64,000 nt of DNA. Origin: Nemertoderma westbladi (Eukaryota > Xenacoelomorpha > Nemertodermatida > Nemertodermatidae). A model generated the notes under the pieces. It worked only from the letters and a program-made list of their open reading frames with translations. It was not told where the DNA came from and did not search any database. Below, piece by piece: positions 35,330 through 48,100 of this stretch; within the stretch, counting starts at the first letter, position 1, and each line of letters opens with the position of its first letter. A program made the position numbers and the translations under genes. The stretch is taken from positions 1-64,000 of the forward strand of contig JAUCBJ010006375.1 of assembly GCA_032718475.1 (NCBI GenBank), in the 5' to 3' direction.

Positions 35330-35660
35330 CTATTTTTTTATTTATAAAGCTACTGTTCTGAAACTTTAACACAAAGATCTGTGATCTTTTACTAAGAAAA
35401 CCGATTATGGATAGCTTCGTAAACCCGTTTGTTCGAAAAATTTGCCAGTTTTTCTGCAGGTCGGTTTTTTTCAAAAATTGCATACATTTTGAAGCTTTTA
35501 TATGTAAAATATCTCATGTTTAAGGATCTGTAATACCACCACCTGGGTTGAAGTTCTCGGGTTGAAACTATCTTCTTCGAAAAATTCAGATTGATATTGA
35601 TTTTGGCATTCATTCGAAGGTGTTCAATATATTTTAACACCATAAAGTTTCCATTGTTGG
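35330..35660 (+). repeat. Dispersed repeat family D, copy 1
   Basis: Shares a colinear series of words with 39540-40290 and with the minus strand of 54640-55090: ATTTATAAAGCT, AACACAAAGATCTGTGAT, TATAGTTTCGTAAACAC-like, CTTTTATATGTAAAATATC(T/C)CATG and TGAAGTTCTCGG. No coding capacity. Probably a non-autonomous interspersed repeat. Confidence 0.8.
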
Positions 35661-36407
35661 TGTTGGCTTATATCTCAAACGGGCAGTAAACATGGTATGG
35701 TCGTAGAACATTTATACTTCGTCTACATGTACAATAATTATTCAAAGGAAATATAGATACTGGAGTCGTTTGGGGAACCCTAAATGAGAAAGTTTAAGGC
35801 CATCAAATAATCGTTAATGTCAACGAATGTTGCTAATTAATATTAATTACCAAAGTTTGTTGTGATTGAAACCGCAGACGAATTTCGAAGGATACTAACA
35901 CGAGTGAGGCCTACGTGCAGCAAAAGCTGCAAGCCATCTTGCGAACAATTATAATTATACTCTATGGCTAGTTATATAGGAAGGATTCTGATATTGGCTT
36001 CCGAGAATAATTTGGTTTCCGACAACACACTGAGACACACACCTAGACTTTTGGAAAACGGCCATAGTATAATTATAACATTTCGCTGATGGCTCGCAGT
36101 TTTGACTCGCCCCACAATCAACCATCATAAATACATACGATACACACTGTTGAGGAAGAACATCATCAAATTACTACACCTAGCGAATTTCAGTATTATT
36201 GGATCTGAGAATAATTTACTAAATTGTATAATTAATCTGCATTTATTATAGGAAGGGATCTAGGGGTCTCATTGTAGGCAACACATTGTTACTATCAATA
36301 ATTAATCTGCAACGTTCCCTAAGGAAACTTTATTCGTTACAAAATAGGCCCGATTAATATTTTGTTCTTCATCTTTTGGAGTTACTGATAGTCAACCTAT
36401 CAGACCG
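35661..36407. other. No gene; contains a dispersed-repeat word
   Basis: AT-rich. TGATTGTGGGGCGAGTCA on the minus strand (36103-36120) matches ends seen at 19808 and 41637. Confidence 0.4.
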
Positions 36408-36508
36408 TAATCGCTGCATCATAGCACCTGCACCTGCACCATAATCGCTGCACCATAGCACCTGCACCTGCACCATAATCGCTGCACCATAGCACCTGCA
36501 CCACAATC
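36408..36508. repeat. Short tandem repeat of about 34 bp, 3 copies
   Basis: Units of ATAATCGCTGCACCATAGCA plus CCTGCACCTGCACC. The third copy is truncated. Confidence 0.85.
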
Positions 36509-36583
36509 GCCGGTTCTCAGAGATACAGGCCTAGAGTTCGCGCATGGGCTTGGGAAGAATTTTCTGTTATTGATAAATAAATT

Positions 36584-36786
36584 TGTTTGTTTGTTTGTTT
36601 GTTTAGTTTCTACTACAATATCGGTTCGCATCCGTAGTCAAACCAACGATGTACAACGGCATCGTGGGTAACACGGACAATGTCGGTTGAGCTGGATTTA
36701 AATAAAATCGAATATCTCTCCAAACCACTTCTGTTTCGAACCTGTAACCTCCGTGGTCGGAGTCTGGACGATCACCTCTAGGCCAC
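36584..36786 (-). mobile_element. tRNA-derived SINE, apparently complete (about 200 bp)
   Basis: Read on the minus strand, the element starts GTGGCCTAGAGGTGATCGTC, holds a consensus A box (TGGCCTAGAGG, 36775-36785) and, 33 bp later, a consensus B box (GTTCGAAAC, 36733-36741). A body of about 130 bp follows and it ends in a (CAAA)n tail (about 36584-36605). Box spacing and the short A-rich repeat tail are standard for tRNA-derived SINEs mobilised by a LINE. Its first 24 bp recur in every unit of the adjacent 39-bp satellite. Confidence 0.8.
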
Positions 36787-38783
36787 ACGTGTTCGTGAGA
36801 TATGGTGGACTGTAACCTCTAGGCCACGTGTTCGTGAGATAGGGTGGACTGTTACCTCTAGGTCACGTGTTCGTGAGATAGGGTAGATGGTCACCTCTAG
36901 GCCACGTGTTCGTGAGATAGGGTAGATGGTCACCTCTAGGCCACGTGTTCGTGAGATAGGGTAGATGGTCACCTCTAGGCCACGTGTTCGTGAGATAGGG
37001 TGAACTGTCACCTCTAGGCCACGTGTTCGTGAGATAGGGTGCATGGTTACTTTGTTCGTGAGATAGGGTGGACTGTCATCTCTAGGCCACGTGTTCGTGA
37101 GATAGGGTGAACTGTCACCTCTAGGCCACGTGTTCGTGAGATAGGGTGCATGGTTACTTTGTTCGTGAGATAGGGTGGACTGTCATCTCTAGGCCACGTG
37201 TTCGTAAGATAGGGTAGATGGTCACCTCTAGGCCACGTGTTCGTGAGATAGGGTGGACTGTCACCTCTAGGCCACGTGTTCGTGAGATAGGGTAGATGGT
37301 CACCTTGTTCGTGAGATGGGGTGGACTGTCACCTCTAGGCCACGTGTTCGTGAGATAGGGTGGACTGTCACCTCTAGGCCACGTGTTCGTGAGATAGGGT
37401 GAACTGTCACCTCTAGGCCACGTGTTCGTGAGATAGGGTGCATGGTTACTTTGTTCGTGAGATAGGGTGGACTGTCATCTCTAGGCCACGTGTTCGTAAG
37501 ATAGGGTAGATGGTCACCTCTAGGCCACGTGTTCGTGAGATAGGGTGGACTGTCACCTCTAGGCCACGTGTTCGTGAGATAGGGTAGATGGTCACCTCTA
37601 GGCCACGTGTTCGAGAGATAGGGTGGATGGTCACCTTGTTCGTGAAATAGGGTGGACTGTCACCTCTAGGCCACGTGTTCGTGAGATAGGGTAGATGGTC
37701 ACCTCTAGGCCACGTGTTCGTGAGATAGGGTGGACTGTCACCTCTAGGCCACGTGTTCGTGAGATAGGGTGGATGGTCACCTTGTTCGTGAGATAGGGTG
37801 GACTGTCACCTCTAGGCCACGTGTTCGTGAGATAGGGTAGATGGTCACCTCTAGGCCACGTGTTCGTGAGATAGGGTGGATGGTCACCTTGTTCGTGAGA
37901 TAGGGTGGACTGTCACCTCTAGACCACGTGTTCGTGAGATAGGGTAGATGGTCACCTCTAGGTCACGTGTTCGTGAGATCGGGTGGACTGTCACCTCTGC
38001 CACGTGTTCGTGAGATAGGGTGCATGGTCACCTTGTTCGTGAGATAGGGTGGACTGTATTCTCTAGGCCACGCATTCGTGAGATAGGGCAGATGGTCACC
38101 TCTAGGCCACGTGTTCGTGAGATAGGGTGGACTGTCACCTCTAGGCCACGTGTTCGTGAGATAGGGTAGATGGTCACCTCTAGGCCACGTGTTCGTGAGA
38201 TAGGGTGGATGGTCACCTTGTTCGTGAGATAGGGTGGACGGTCACCTCTAGGCCACACATGTTCGTGAGATATGGTGGATGGTCACCTTGTTCGTGAGAT
38301 GGGGTGGTCTGTCAACTCTAGGCCACGTGTTCGTGAGATAGGGTAGATGGTCACCTTGTTCGTGAGATAGGGTGGACTGTCACCTCTAGGCCACGTGTTC
38401 GTGAGATAGGGTGGACTGTCACCTCTAGGCCACGTGTTCGTGAGATAGGGTAGATGGTCACCTCTAGGCCACGTGTTCGTGAGATAGGGTGAACTGTCAC
38501 CTCTAGGCCACGTGTTCGTGAGATAGGGTGCATGGTCACCTCTAGGCCACGTGTTCGAGAGATAGGGTGGATGGTCACCTTGTTCGTGAGATAGGGTGGT
38601 CTGTCACCTCTAGGCCACGTGTTCGTGAGATAGGGTGGACTGTCACCTCTAGGCCACGTGTTCGTGAGATAGGGTAGATGGTCACCTCTAGGCCACGTGT
38701 TCGTGAGATAGGGTGGATGGTCACCTTGTTCGTGAGATAGGGTGGTCTGTCACCTCTGCCACGTGTTCGTGAGATAGGGTGAA
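36774..38783. repeat. 39-bp satellite containing a SINE A box, about 52 copies
   Basis: Units contain ACCTCTAGGCCACGTGTTCG then TGAGATAGGGT and a variable GGACTGTC/AGATGGTC ending. A shorter 29-bp form skips CTCTAGGCCACG. Read on the minus strand, each full unit has GTGGCCTAGAGGTGAC, the same as the head of the neighbouring SINE, plus CACGTG. Minus-strand open frames (YPISRTRGLEVT) come from the 39-bp (13-codon) period and are not genes. Confidence 0.95.
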
Positions 38784-39539
38784 TGAATTTCACACCAGCT
38801 AAGCTCCGTTCAACCAGATCGACATTTCTGTCAAGTTTGTTACGAGACTTTGTCATCCTTCACTATGCCGATAGAATTCGGGATTTATAACATAGCTAAT
38901 CGCCATCTGTAGTTGTGTTGTGTTGTGTTGCGTTGCAACCCGAGGTGGTCAACAATAAATCGTAATGTTGTATATAGTTGCTAAGATAATAATCATACGA
39001 ACAAATCGCGGAATATTGTCGAATCATTCTCATGCGATGGTCCAACTACATCGACTGCAGATCAATTAGGCACCTATCAGCGAATATTGCCTAACTTTCC
39101 GCAAACTAAATGCACTAGAAAGGAACTACACAGGCAGCTTTGTAGCTCCCAAACTCCACCACCTGTTCTGTTCAACGTTGAACAATGCGGGTACAGAGAG
39201 AGCATCAATGGCTTAATATTTGTGTCGTTTGCGAAAAATAATTGGTTATACTAAACAATATGTGACAGGAATGTAAGTTGATTTTCTCAGTTTCACTTGG
39301 CTATTTTAGATAACGAGAATAATACGAAATAAAAATGGATAAGAGTACAAACTTGAATTACTCGAATTTCATGATGGCTGATAGTCACATGAAAAACTCT
39401 GAAGTAATACAATTTACACAGCTTATTCTATTCTACTATAAGGATCCCGAAGGAAAGCGCATAACTCAGGATGTCTGTCTGTCGTTCTTCTCTGTAGAAC
39501 AAAAAGTATGACATAGGGAAATACGGAACAATATTACAC
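38784..39539. other. No gene seen
   Basis: AT-rich sequence with a small TTGTG/TTGCG microsatellite near 38910. No exon or RNA gene recognised. Confidence 0.4.
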
Positions 39540-40290
39540 AAAATATCATCTTTATTTATAAAGCTTTCTGTTTGTAACTTCTATAAAATGAGACGGGGGG
39601 GGGGGGGGGGGGGGAACTGGACGCAAAACCCGCCTTGGCGAAATAATATCCCGCCTCAATGTTAAATTCTCAATTTAGGGAAAGGAGCAGGTTACAGTGG
39701 AACGTTATCTTAACCAAAATAATAAACTCAACACATTAGAACAGGTTACAGTTTTATTTTTGGTCGTAAACAGCAGTTATTTGCGTCCAATTTCACCTGG
39801 AGAGGGATGAATTTTTATTGAGTCCAGTTTCCCCCCTTATCTGATAAAAATGGAGTATGTATAGTTTCGTAAACACATTTTATTCGACAAAATATGGCAC
39901 TTTTCGTGCAGGCGGTTTTTTCTGAAATTGTATATATTTGCAGTCTTTTATATGTAAAATATCCCATGTAGAAGGATCAGTACTTACCAGCTGGGATGAA
40001 GTTCTCGGTCCAAGATTTTGGCGCAATGGACCTAGGTATAAAGGCGATCTTTTATGAAAATTTCAGCATAAAATTATTGCTTTTGAATAATTTATGGGGA
40101 CTTTAGTATGTTCTGACTATATATTTTGGGAACAATATAATTTGAAATTGACAAAGGGTAGAAGATACAAAAGCGGTTCTAGAACATCCAAATGGCCATG
40201 TTTTACAAAAAGTTGTAAGGAATTTGGTGAATAGAAATGTCAAAATCGACAAACTGAGAAAAGGGTTGTTTTATACAGAGTCATGAATAT
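39540..40290 (+). repeat. Dispersed repeat family D, copy 2 (interrupted)
   Basis: Aligns with copy 1 (35330-35660) from TTTATTTATAAAGCTTTCTG and TCGTAAACAC to TTTTATATGTAAAATATCCC and TGAAGTTCTCGG. It extends further to match the minus strand of 54780-54900 (TTTCAGCATAAAATTATT, TTTATGGGG, GACAAAGGGTAG, GAGTCATGAATAT). The copy is split by a 242-bp insertion at 39595-39836 that the other two copies lack. Confidence 0.8.
39595..39836. mobile_element. 242-bp MITE-like insertion with poly-G terminal inverted repeats
   Basis: The left end is G20 followed by AACTGGACGCAA. The right end on the minus strand is G6 followed by AAACTGGACTCAA. It is inserted inside dispersed repeat copy 2; the uninterrupted site is seen in copy 1. 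No coding capacity and no clear target-site duplication. Confidence 0.7.
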
Positions 40291-42174
40291 AAGCCATAAA
40301 GAATGTTGTTCTTGTTTACACAAATATTACGCGCGCAATATTTTTTATTTTTCATATTTAATCGATGAAAATATTGAAATTTGCCAAAAATACGGAAAAA
40401 ATATCAATAATTTTTAATATAAAAAAAGTAAAAAAAAAAAGAAATTTTAAAATTTCGAAAAGAGAAGTTTTGTGGCGAAAGAATAGAGAATCTTGCGATA
40501 AAGAATCGCTAGAGAATCTTGCTTACTCACTAAGCTCTCTACTTCGCTCTCTACTTCGCCCCTGTAATAAACAACTCGGATTAGCACACAAGTATCAATA
40601 TATTAGTTATTCCAACACCAACAAGTATATTATAATATGTATACAGCACTAGTTCGAGTACCTTACACAATTTTCGCTATTTGACAAAGTTTACTTCATA
40701 TAAGATAGAAAAATGACAAACATCAATCAACTGCTATTTATAGTTAGGAGCCCGCTTGACAGCGGGATACAAAAATCTCTGGGATACTTGCTGTAAAAAT
40801 CTCAAGATATCTGACACTGACTGACTGACTGACTGACTGATAATTATCCAGGTTCAGGCACTTCCTGCCTTGCGATTTTGATGAAATTTTGCAAGTACAT
40901 TGCTTTGGTGGTTCATAATCGCGTTACAAAATTTCAGATCGATTCTATGTGTGGTATTCGATATATTTAGTTTTTCGACATTATTTTGTCGCGAAATTAA
41001 AAGCAATTGTAAAATAACAGCTGGTGTTAATGATGAAATATGGCTTACACGTAAAACGTGTTGGTTGCCAAGTTTTACTAGTAGGCTATAAGGAAAGACA
41101 ATGTTTACTCACACATAAGCTGTTGGTTTCTAATGTATTACCCCATAAGCTGATTGCTCTCCCAGTGCTTCCTAAGGGTATATCTACAATAAGGTTACTC
41201 ACTCTGCTATGTTAGGGGGTGGATCAGGAGAATTAATTTTAGTTACACAAAGCAGTGTGTTGTGTCCTATTGCAGTTGTTACTCACTGTGGATTGCAAAA
41301 TGTTTTATAGTTGACCTACAGTATAATACAGTAGTTGCATGTATTTAAGGAGCCCGCTCTGGCCTACAGCCTAACTTAGCAGGAGTACCTATATTGCATA
41401 TTCACATAGGATTCACTGGGAAGAGAAATTCCGCTTGACGACGGGGTAATACCTATAGAAGGAAACTAAATTTGTTATTTGGCTCTATTCGTTGTTATTT
41501 ATCTGGTTGTGCATCATGGGCATTTTTTATAAATATTCGGTAATCATATCTTATATCTTGTAAACGTGCTTGGTAATGAAATTATTTGCTTCATATTATA
41601 TTTTTGTTAGTGGTAGCTAAGTTGCATTTTTTATTATGTGGGGCGAGCCATAAAGTCAGCTAGCCTCACGCCTTGCAGTTTAGACAATTGTTTAGTTTAC
41701 TTACTGCTGACTGACATAGTTCTTCGTAATAGTCTTGGCTAGGATTCTGCCCCCGGACTCCTTCCAGCCAGCTTGCTGGCTTTCTAGTATAAATATTAAA
41801 CTTTTGGAAAACTAAATAACAATACATTATTAGCGGAAAACAGCAAGTATTCAATTTCAGTTCTCGGGAAAAATAAAGTTTTGTCACGAGATTGTTAAAC
41901 GAGAAGAAACTGACTCATGTGGGGAGGTCTGCGGTCCTACTACACAATGAATGAATGACGAACTGAGTACCGTACAGTCACAGTGCATGTGAGGGAATAA
42001 TGAAAGTAGATGATAGATGTAAACCACACAACAGCCATGGTTTGGCTGACACCCTGCTGGTATTGGCTACAGTTTGCGCCCTCATCAACCATCGTAGCTA
42101 TGGTAGCAGATGTTGAGCGCTTTCTATTTAATTCAATAATCATTTATAGTAAGAGTTGAGACAAATTGTTGTTG
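40291..42174. other. No gene; several interspersed-repeat fragments
   Basis: A palindromic word CCCGCTTGACAGCGGG lies near 40749 with a (TGAC)n run near 40818-40840. The stretch about 41110-41235 (AATGTATTACCCCA, AAGGTTACTCACT, GCTATGTTAG) matches 59048-59165 in order. TGTGGGGCGAGCCA at 41637 and GCCAGCTTGCTGGCTTTCTA at 41768-41787 recur elsewhere (19808; 58801-58820 inverted). No coding exon recognised. Confidence 0.55.
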
Positions 42175-42398
42175 TTGCGCACTGCTTAGGGAAAACGACA
42201 GCATGGTTGCGCACTGCTTAGGGAACACGACAGCATGGTTGCGCACTGCTTAGGGAACACGACAGCATGGTTGCGCACTGCTTAGGGAACACGACAGCAT
42301 GGTTGCGCACTGCTTAGGGAACACGACAGCATGGTTGCGCACTGCTTAGGGAACGCGACAGCATGGTTGCGCACTGCTTAGGGAACGCGACAGCATGG
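42175..42398. repeat. 32-bp tandem repeat, 7 copies
   Basis: Exactly seven 32-bp units of TTGCGCACTGCTTAGGGAAC plus ACGACAGCATGG. Single-base variants separate a first copy (GAAAAC), four middle copies (GAACAC) and two last copies (GAACGC). Confidence 0.96.
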
Positions 42399-42425
42399 TG
42401 GACAGCCTAAACTTTCATGAGACGC

Positions 42426-42656
42426 CTAATAAAGGACACTGGCCTTGAAGATGGGGATAATCTTGCTAATGTAATGGGTGGTAGGGAGTTGTGGCGGCGC
42501 AATTTTGTAGAAACAGTATTCTTTATATACATATATTTTAAGCATTAATGCAGCTGCCATGCAGCATGCCGATAGTAGTAGTATAAACAATATTACAGGG
42601 AATATGTTCTTGTTCCTCGGATTAAATAACCGGAAAAATAATACAATTTCTGCCAT
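42426..42656 (-). CDS. Possible first coding exon of a single-pass membrane protein
   Basis: The minus-strand ATG at 42656 sits in a strong ACCATGG context. The 76 codons that follow give a short basic N-terminus (RLFNPRNKN), one hydrophobic segment (IFPVILFILLLSACCMAAAL) and a polar stretch to a stop at 42426. The layout fits a type II membrane protein or signal-anchor exon. No convincing splice donor and no family match was found, so this may be a chance frame. Confidence 0.22.
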   Translation of the reverse strand: MAEIVLFFRLFNPRNKNIFPVILFILLLSACCMAAALMLKIYVYKEYCFYKIAPPQLPTTHYISKIIPIFKASVLY

Positions 42657-42949
42657 GGTAATAAATTTAGGGAAATTCTTTATTACCGGATTTCTCCCGC
42701 AATGCACCAGAGTTGCAATCGGGTGAAACGGAAAGTTAATATAAGCGGTGTTCAGTAACTATAGAAACACAATTAAGTGACAGATTATAAAATTACAAAT
42801 TATTTAATAATTATAATTTCTAGCTAAAGACGTTGCAGCCCCAGACCTTCTGGCCTAGTATCACTGGCAATACCAATTGTAATGCAACGTAAAAAACGTA
42901 ATTCACAGGCACCTTGTGCAAACAATTAAGTTTTGTATTTATGCGTTTG

Positions 42950-44829
42950 GAGTTCTGGCCGCGGCTATATTTTGTTCTTATAGTCCCCCCCGTGCTGCCG
43001 TGGCTACATTTTGTTCATATAGTTCATTCCGCCCGTGGCTACATTTTGTTCTTATAGTTCCGCCCGTGGCTACATGTTGTTCTTATAGTTCCGCCCATGG
43101 CTACATTTTGTTCTTATAGTTCCGCCCGTGGCTAGATTTCGTACTTATAGTTCCGCCCGTGGCTACATTTTGTTCTTATAGTCCCCCCCGTGGTTACATT
43201 TTGTTCTTTAGTTCCGCCCGTGGCTACATTTTGTTCTTATAGTCCCCCCCGTGGCTACATTTTGTTCTTATAGTTCCGCCCGTGGCTAGATTTTGTACTT
43301 ATAGTTCCGCCCGTGGCTACATTTTGTTCTTATAGTTCCGCCCATGGCTACATTTTGTTCTTATAGTTCCGCCCGTGGCTAGATTTCGTACTTATAGTTC
43401 CGCCCGTGGCTACATTTTGTTCTTATAGTCCCCCCCCCCCCCCGTGGTTACATTTTGTTCTTTAGTTCCGCCCGTGGCTACATTTTGTTCTTATAGTTCC
43501 GCCAATGGCTACATTTTGTTCTTATAGTTCCGCCCGTGGCTAGATTTCGTACTTATAGTTCCGCCCGTGGCTACATTTTGTTCTTATAGTTCCGCCCGTA
43601 GCTACATTTTGTTCTTATAGTTCCACCCGTGGCTACATTTTGTTCTTTAGTTCCGCCCGTGGCTACATTTTGTTCTTATAGTCCCCCCCGTGGCTACATT
43701 TTGTTCTTATAGTTCCGCCCGTGGCTAGATTTTGTACTTATAGTTCCGCCCGTGGCTACCTTTTGTTCTTATAGTCCCCCCCGTGGCTACATTTTGTTCT
43801 TATAGTTCCGCCCGTGCCTAGATTTTGTTCTTATAGTTCCGCCCGTGGCTACATTTTGTTCTTATAGTCCCCCCCGTGGCTACATTTTGTTCTTTAGTTC
43901 CGCCCGTGGCTACATTTTGTTCTTATAGTCCCCCCCGTGGCTACATTTTGTTCTTATAGTTCCGCCCGTGCCTAGATTTTATTCTTATAGTTCCGCCCGT
44001 GGCTAGATTTTGTACTTATAGTTCCGCCCGTGGCTACATTTTGTTCTTATAGTTCCGCCCGTGGCTAGATTTTGTACTTATAGTTCCGCCCGTGGCTACA
44101 TGTTGTTCTTATAGTCCCCCCCGTGCTGCCGTGGCTACATTTTGTTCTTATAGTTCCGCCCGTGGCTACATTTTGTTCTTATAGTTCCGCCCGTGGCTAC
44201 ATGTTGTTCTTATAGTTCCGCTCGTGGGTACATTTTGTTCTTATAGTTCCGCCCGTGGCTAGATTTCGTACTTATAGTTCCGCCCGTGGCTAGATTTTGT
44301 ACTTATAGTTCCGCCCGTGGCTACATTTTGATCTTATAGTTCCGGCCGTGGCTAGATTTCGTACTTATAGTTCCGCCCGTGGCTACATTTTGTTCTTATA
44401 GTCCCCCCCGTGGTTACATTTTGTTCTTTAGTTCCGCCCGTGGCTGCATTTTGTTCTTATAGTTCCACCCGTGGCTACATTTTGTTCTTATAGTTCCGCC
44501 CGTGGCTAGATTTTGTACTTATAGTTCCGCCCGTGGCTACATTTTGTTCTTATAGTTCCGCCCGTGGCTAGATTTTGTACTTATAGTTCCGCCCGTGGCT
44601 ACATTTTGTTCTTATAGTCCCCCCCGTGGTTACATTTTGTTCTTATAGTTCCGCCCCTGCCTAGATTTTATTCTTATAGCTCCGCCCGTGGCTACATGTT
44701 GTTCTTATAGTTCCGCCCGTGGCTACATTTTGTTCATATAGTTCCGCCCGTGGCTAGATTTTGTTCTTATAGTTCCCCCTTGGCTAGATTTTGTTCTTAT
44801 AGTTCCGCCCGTGGCTACATTTTGTTCTG
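42950..44829. repeat. 31-bp satellite (TTCCGCCC type), about 60 copies
   Basis: Units TTCCGCCCGTGGCTACATTT then TGTTCTTATAG. Frequent variants are TCCCCCCCGTGG, GTGGCTAGATTTTGTAC and a 30-bp form with TTCTTTAG. Fragments of the unit lie outside the array: TTCCGCCCA at 48531 and, on the minus strand, CCGCCGTGGCTACATTTTTG near 49110-49130. Confidence 0.95.
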
Positions 44830-45158
44830 GTACTAGTGTGTTTTGTACACACCCACCCCACCCAAATTATTCATACTAACTAGTTTTTATTACTTTTTTT
44901 TAATGTTCTAGAACATATTTTCTATTCATTTTTTATTAATTTTGTTCTAGAACAAGTAGTTATATTTTAATATAAAATTAAAAAAACATTTTTTTAATTT
45001 GAAAAAGTACTAGCTAGGTAATAAAAAAAATACTAGCTTGATATTTAAAAAAACACTAGCTACCATTAAAAAAACATCTGCTAATGTTCCAGAACATTCA
45101 CCAATATAAAATAATGACAAAGAAATCCTGCAAATTTGCTGTATAGGCCTACATACAA
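44830..45158. other. AT-rich dispersed repeat segment, no gene
   Basis: 44833-44890 resembles 22597-22650 (CTA(G/C)TGTGTTTTG, CACACCC, CAAATT, ATACT, CTAGTTTTTA). TTCTAGAAC words are present, as in the TIR element at 21864-24097. Confidence 0.5.
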
Positions 45159-48100
45159 ATACTAGTACCGGTTATACATACTATACTAGTACCGGTTATA
45201 CATACTATACTAGTACCGGTTATACATACTATACTAGTACCGGTTATACATACTATACTAGTACCGGTTATACATACTATACTAGTACCGGTTATACATA
45301 CTATACTAGTACCGGTTATACATACTATAGTAGTACCGGTTATACATACTATACTAGTACCGGTTATACATACTATACTAGTACCGGTTATACATACTAT
45401 AGTAGTACCGGTTATACATACTATACTAGTACCGGTTATACATACTATACTAGTACCGGTTATACATACTATACTAGTACCGGTTATACATACTATACTA
45501 GTACCGGTTATACATACTATAGTAGTACCGGTTATACATACTATACTAGTACCGGTTATACATACTATACTAGTACCGGTTATACATACTATAGTAGTAC
45601 CGGTTATACATACTATACTAGTACCGGTTATACATAATATACTAGTACCGGTTATACATACTATACTAGTACCGGTTATACATACTATACTAGTACCGGT
45701 TATACATACTATACTAGTACCGGTTATACATACTATACTAGTACCGGTTATACATACTATACTAGTACCGGTTATACATACTATACTAGTACCGGTTATA
45801 CATACTATACTAGTACCGGTTATACATACTATACTAGTACCGGTTATACATACTATACTAGTACCGGTTATACATACTATACTAGTACCGGTTATACATA
45901 CTATACTAGTACCGGTTATACATACTATACTAGTACCGGTTATACATACTATACTAGTACCGGTTATACATACTATACTAGTACCGGTTATACATACTAT
46001 ACTAGTACCGGTTATACATACTATACTAGTACCGGTTATACATACTATACTAGTACCGGTTATACATACTATACTAGTACCGGTTATACATACTATAGTA
46101 GTACCGGTTATACATACTATACTAGTACCGGTTATACATACTATACTAGTACCGGTTATACATACTATACTAGTACCGGTTATACATACTATACTAGTAC
46201 CGGTTATACATACTATACTAGTACCGGTTATACATACTATACTAGTACCGGTTATACATACTATACTAGTACCGGTTATACATACTATACTAGTACCGGT
46301 TATACATACTATACTAGTACCGGTTATACATACTATACTAGTACCGGTTATACATACTATACTAGTACCGGTTATACATACTATACTAGTACCGGTTATA
46401 CATACTATACTAGTACCGGTTATACATACTATACTAGTACCGGTTATACATACTATACTAGTACCGGTTATACATACTATACTAGTACCGGTTATACATA
46501 CTATACTAGTACCGGTTATACATACTATACTAGTACCGGTTATACATACTATACTAGTACCGGTTATACATACTATACTAGTACCGGTTATACATACTAT
46601 ACTAGTACCGGTTATACATACTATACTAGTACCGGTTATACATACTATACTAGTACCGGTTATACATACTATACTAGTACCGGTTATACATACTATACTA
46701 GTACCGGTTATACATACTATACTAGTACCGGTTATACATACTATACTAGTACCGGTTATACATACTATAGTAGTACCGGTTATACATACTATACTAGTAC
46801 CGGTTATACATACTATACTAGTACCGGTTATACATACTATAGTAGTACCGGTTATACATACTATACTAGTACCGGTTATACATACTATACTAGTACCGGT
46901 TATACATACTATACTAGTACCGGTTATACATACTATACTAGTACCGGTTATACATACTATAGTAGTACCGGTTATACATACTATACTAGTACCGGTTATA
47001 CATACTATACTAGTACCGGTTATACATACTATAGTAGTACCGGTTATACATACTATACTAGTACCGGTTATACATACTATACTAGTACCGGTTATACATA
47101 CTATACTAGTACCGGTTATACATACTATACTAGTACCGGTTATACATACTATACTAGTACCGGTTATACATACTATACTAGTACCGGTTATACATACTAT
47201 ACTAGTACCGTTTATACATACTATACTAGTACCGGTTATACATACTATACTAGTACCGGTTATACATACTATACTAGTACCGGTTATACATACTATACTA
47301 GTACCGGTTATACATACTATAGTAGTACCGGTTATACATACTATACTAGTACCGGTTATACATACTATACTAGTACCGGTTATACATACTATACTAGTAC
47401 CGGTTATACATACTATACTAGTACCGGTTATACATACTATACTAGTACCGGTTATACATACTATAGTAGTACCGGTTATACATACTATAGTAGTACCGGT
47501 TATACATACTATAGTAGTACCGGTTATACATACTATACTAGCACCGGTTATACATACTATACTAGTACCGGTACCGGTTATACATACTATACTAGCACCG
47601 GTTATACATACTATACTAGTACCGGTACCGGTTATACATACTATAGTAGTACCGGTTATACATACTATACTAGCACCGGTTATACATACTATACTAGTAC
47701 CGGTACCGGTTATACATACTATACTAGCACCGGTTATACATACTATACTAGTACCGGTACCGGTTATACATACTATACTAGTACCGGTTATACATACTAT
47801 ACTAGTACCGGTTATACATACTATACTAGTACCGGTTATACATACTATACTAGTACCGGTTATACATACTATACTAGTACCGGTTATACATACTATACTA
47901 GTACCGGTTATACATACTATACTAGTACCGGTTATACATACTATACTAGTACCGGTTATACATACTATACTAGTACCGGTTATACATACTATACTAGTAC
48001 CGGTTATACATACTATACTAGTACCGGTTATACATACTATACTAGTACCGGTTATACATACTATACTAGTACCGGTTATACATACTATACTAGTACAGGT

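Noticed and set aside
35392-35643. 83-codon minus-strand frame
   Set aside because: Lies wholly in dispersed repeat D and is not open in the other two copies.
36778-38856. Minus-strand YPISRTRGLEVT repeat proteins
   Set aside because: 39-bp period equals 13 codons; interrupted by short units and explained by the satellite.
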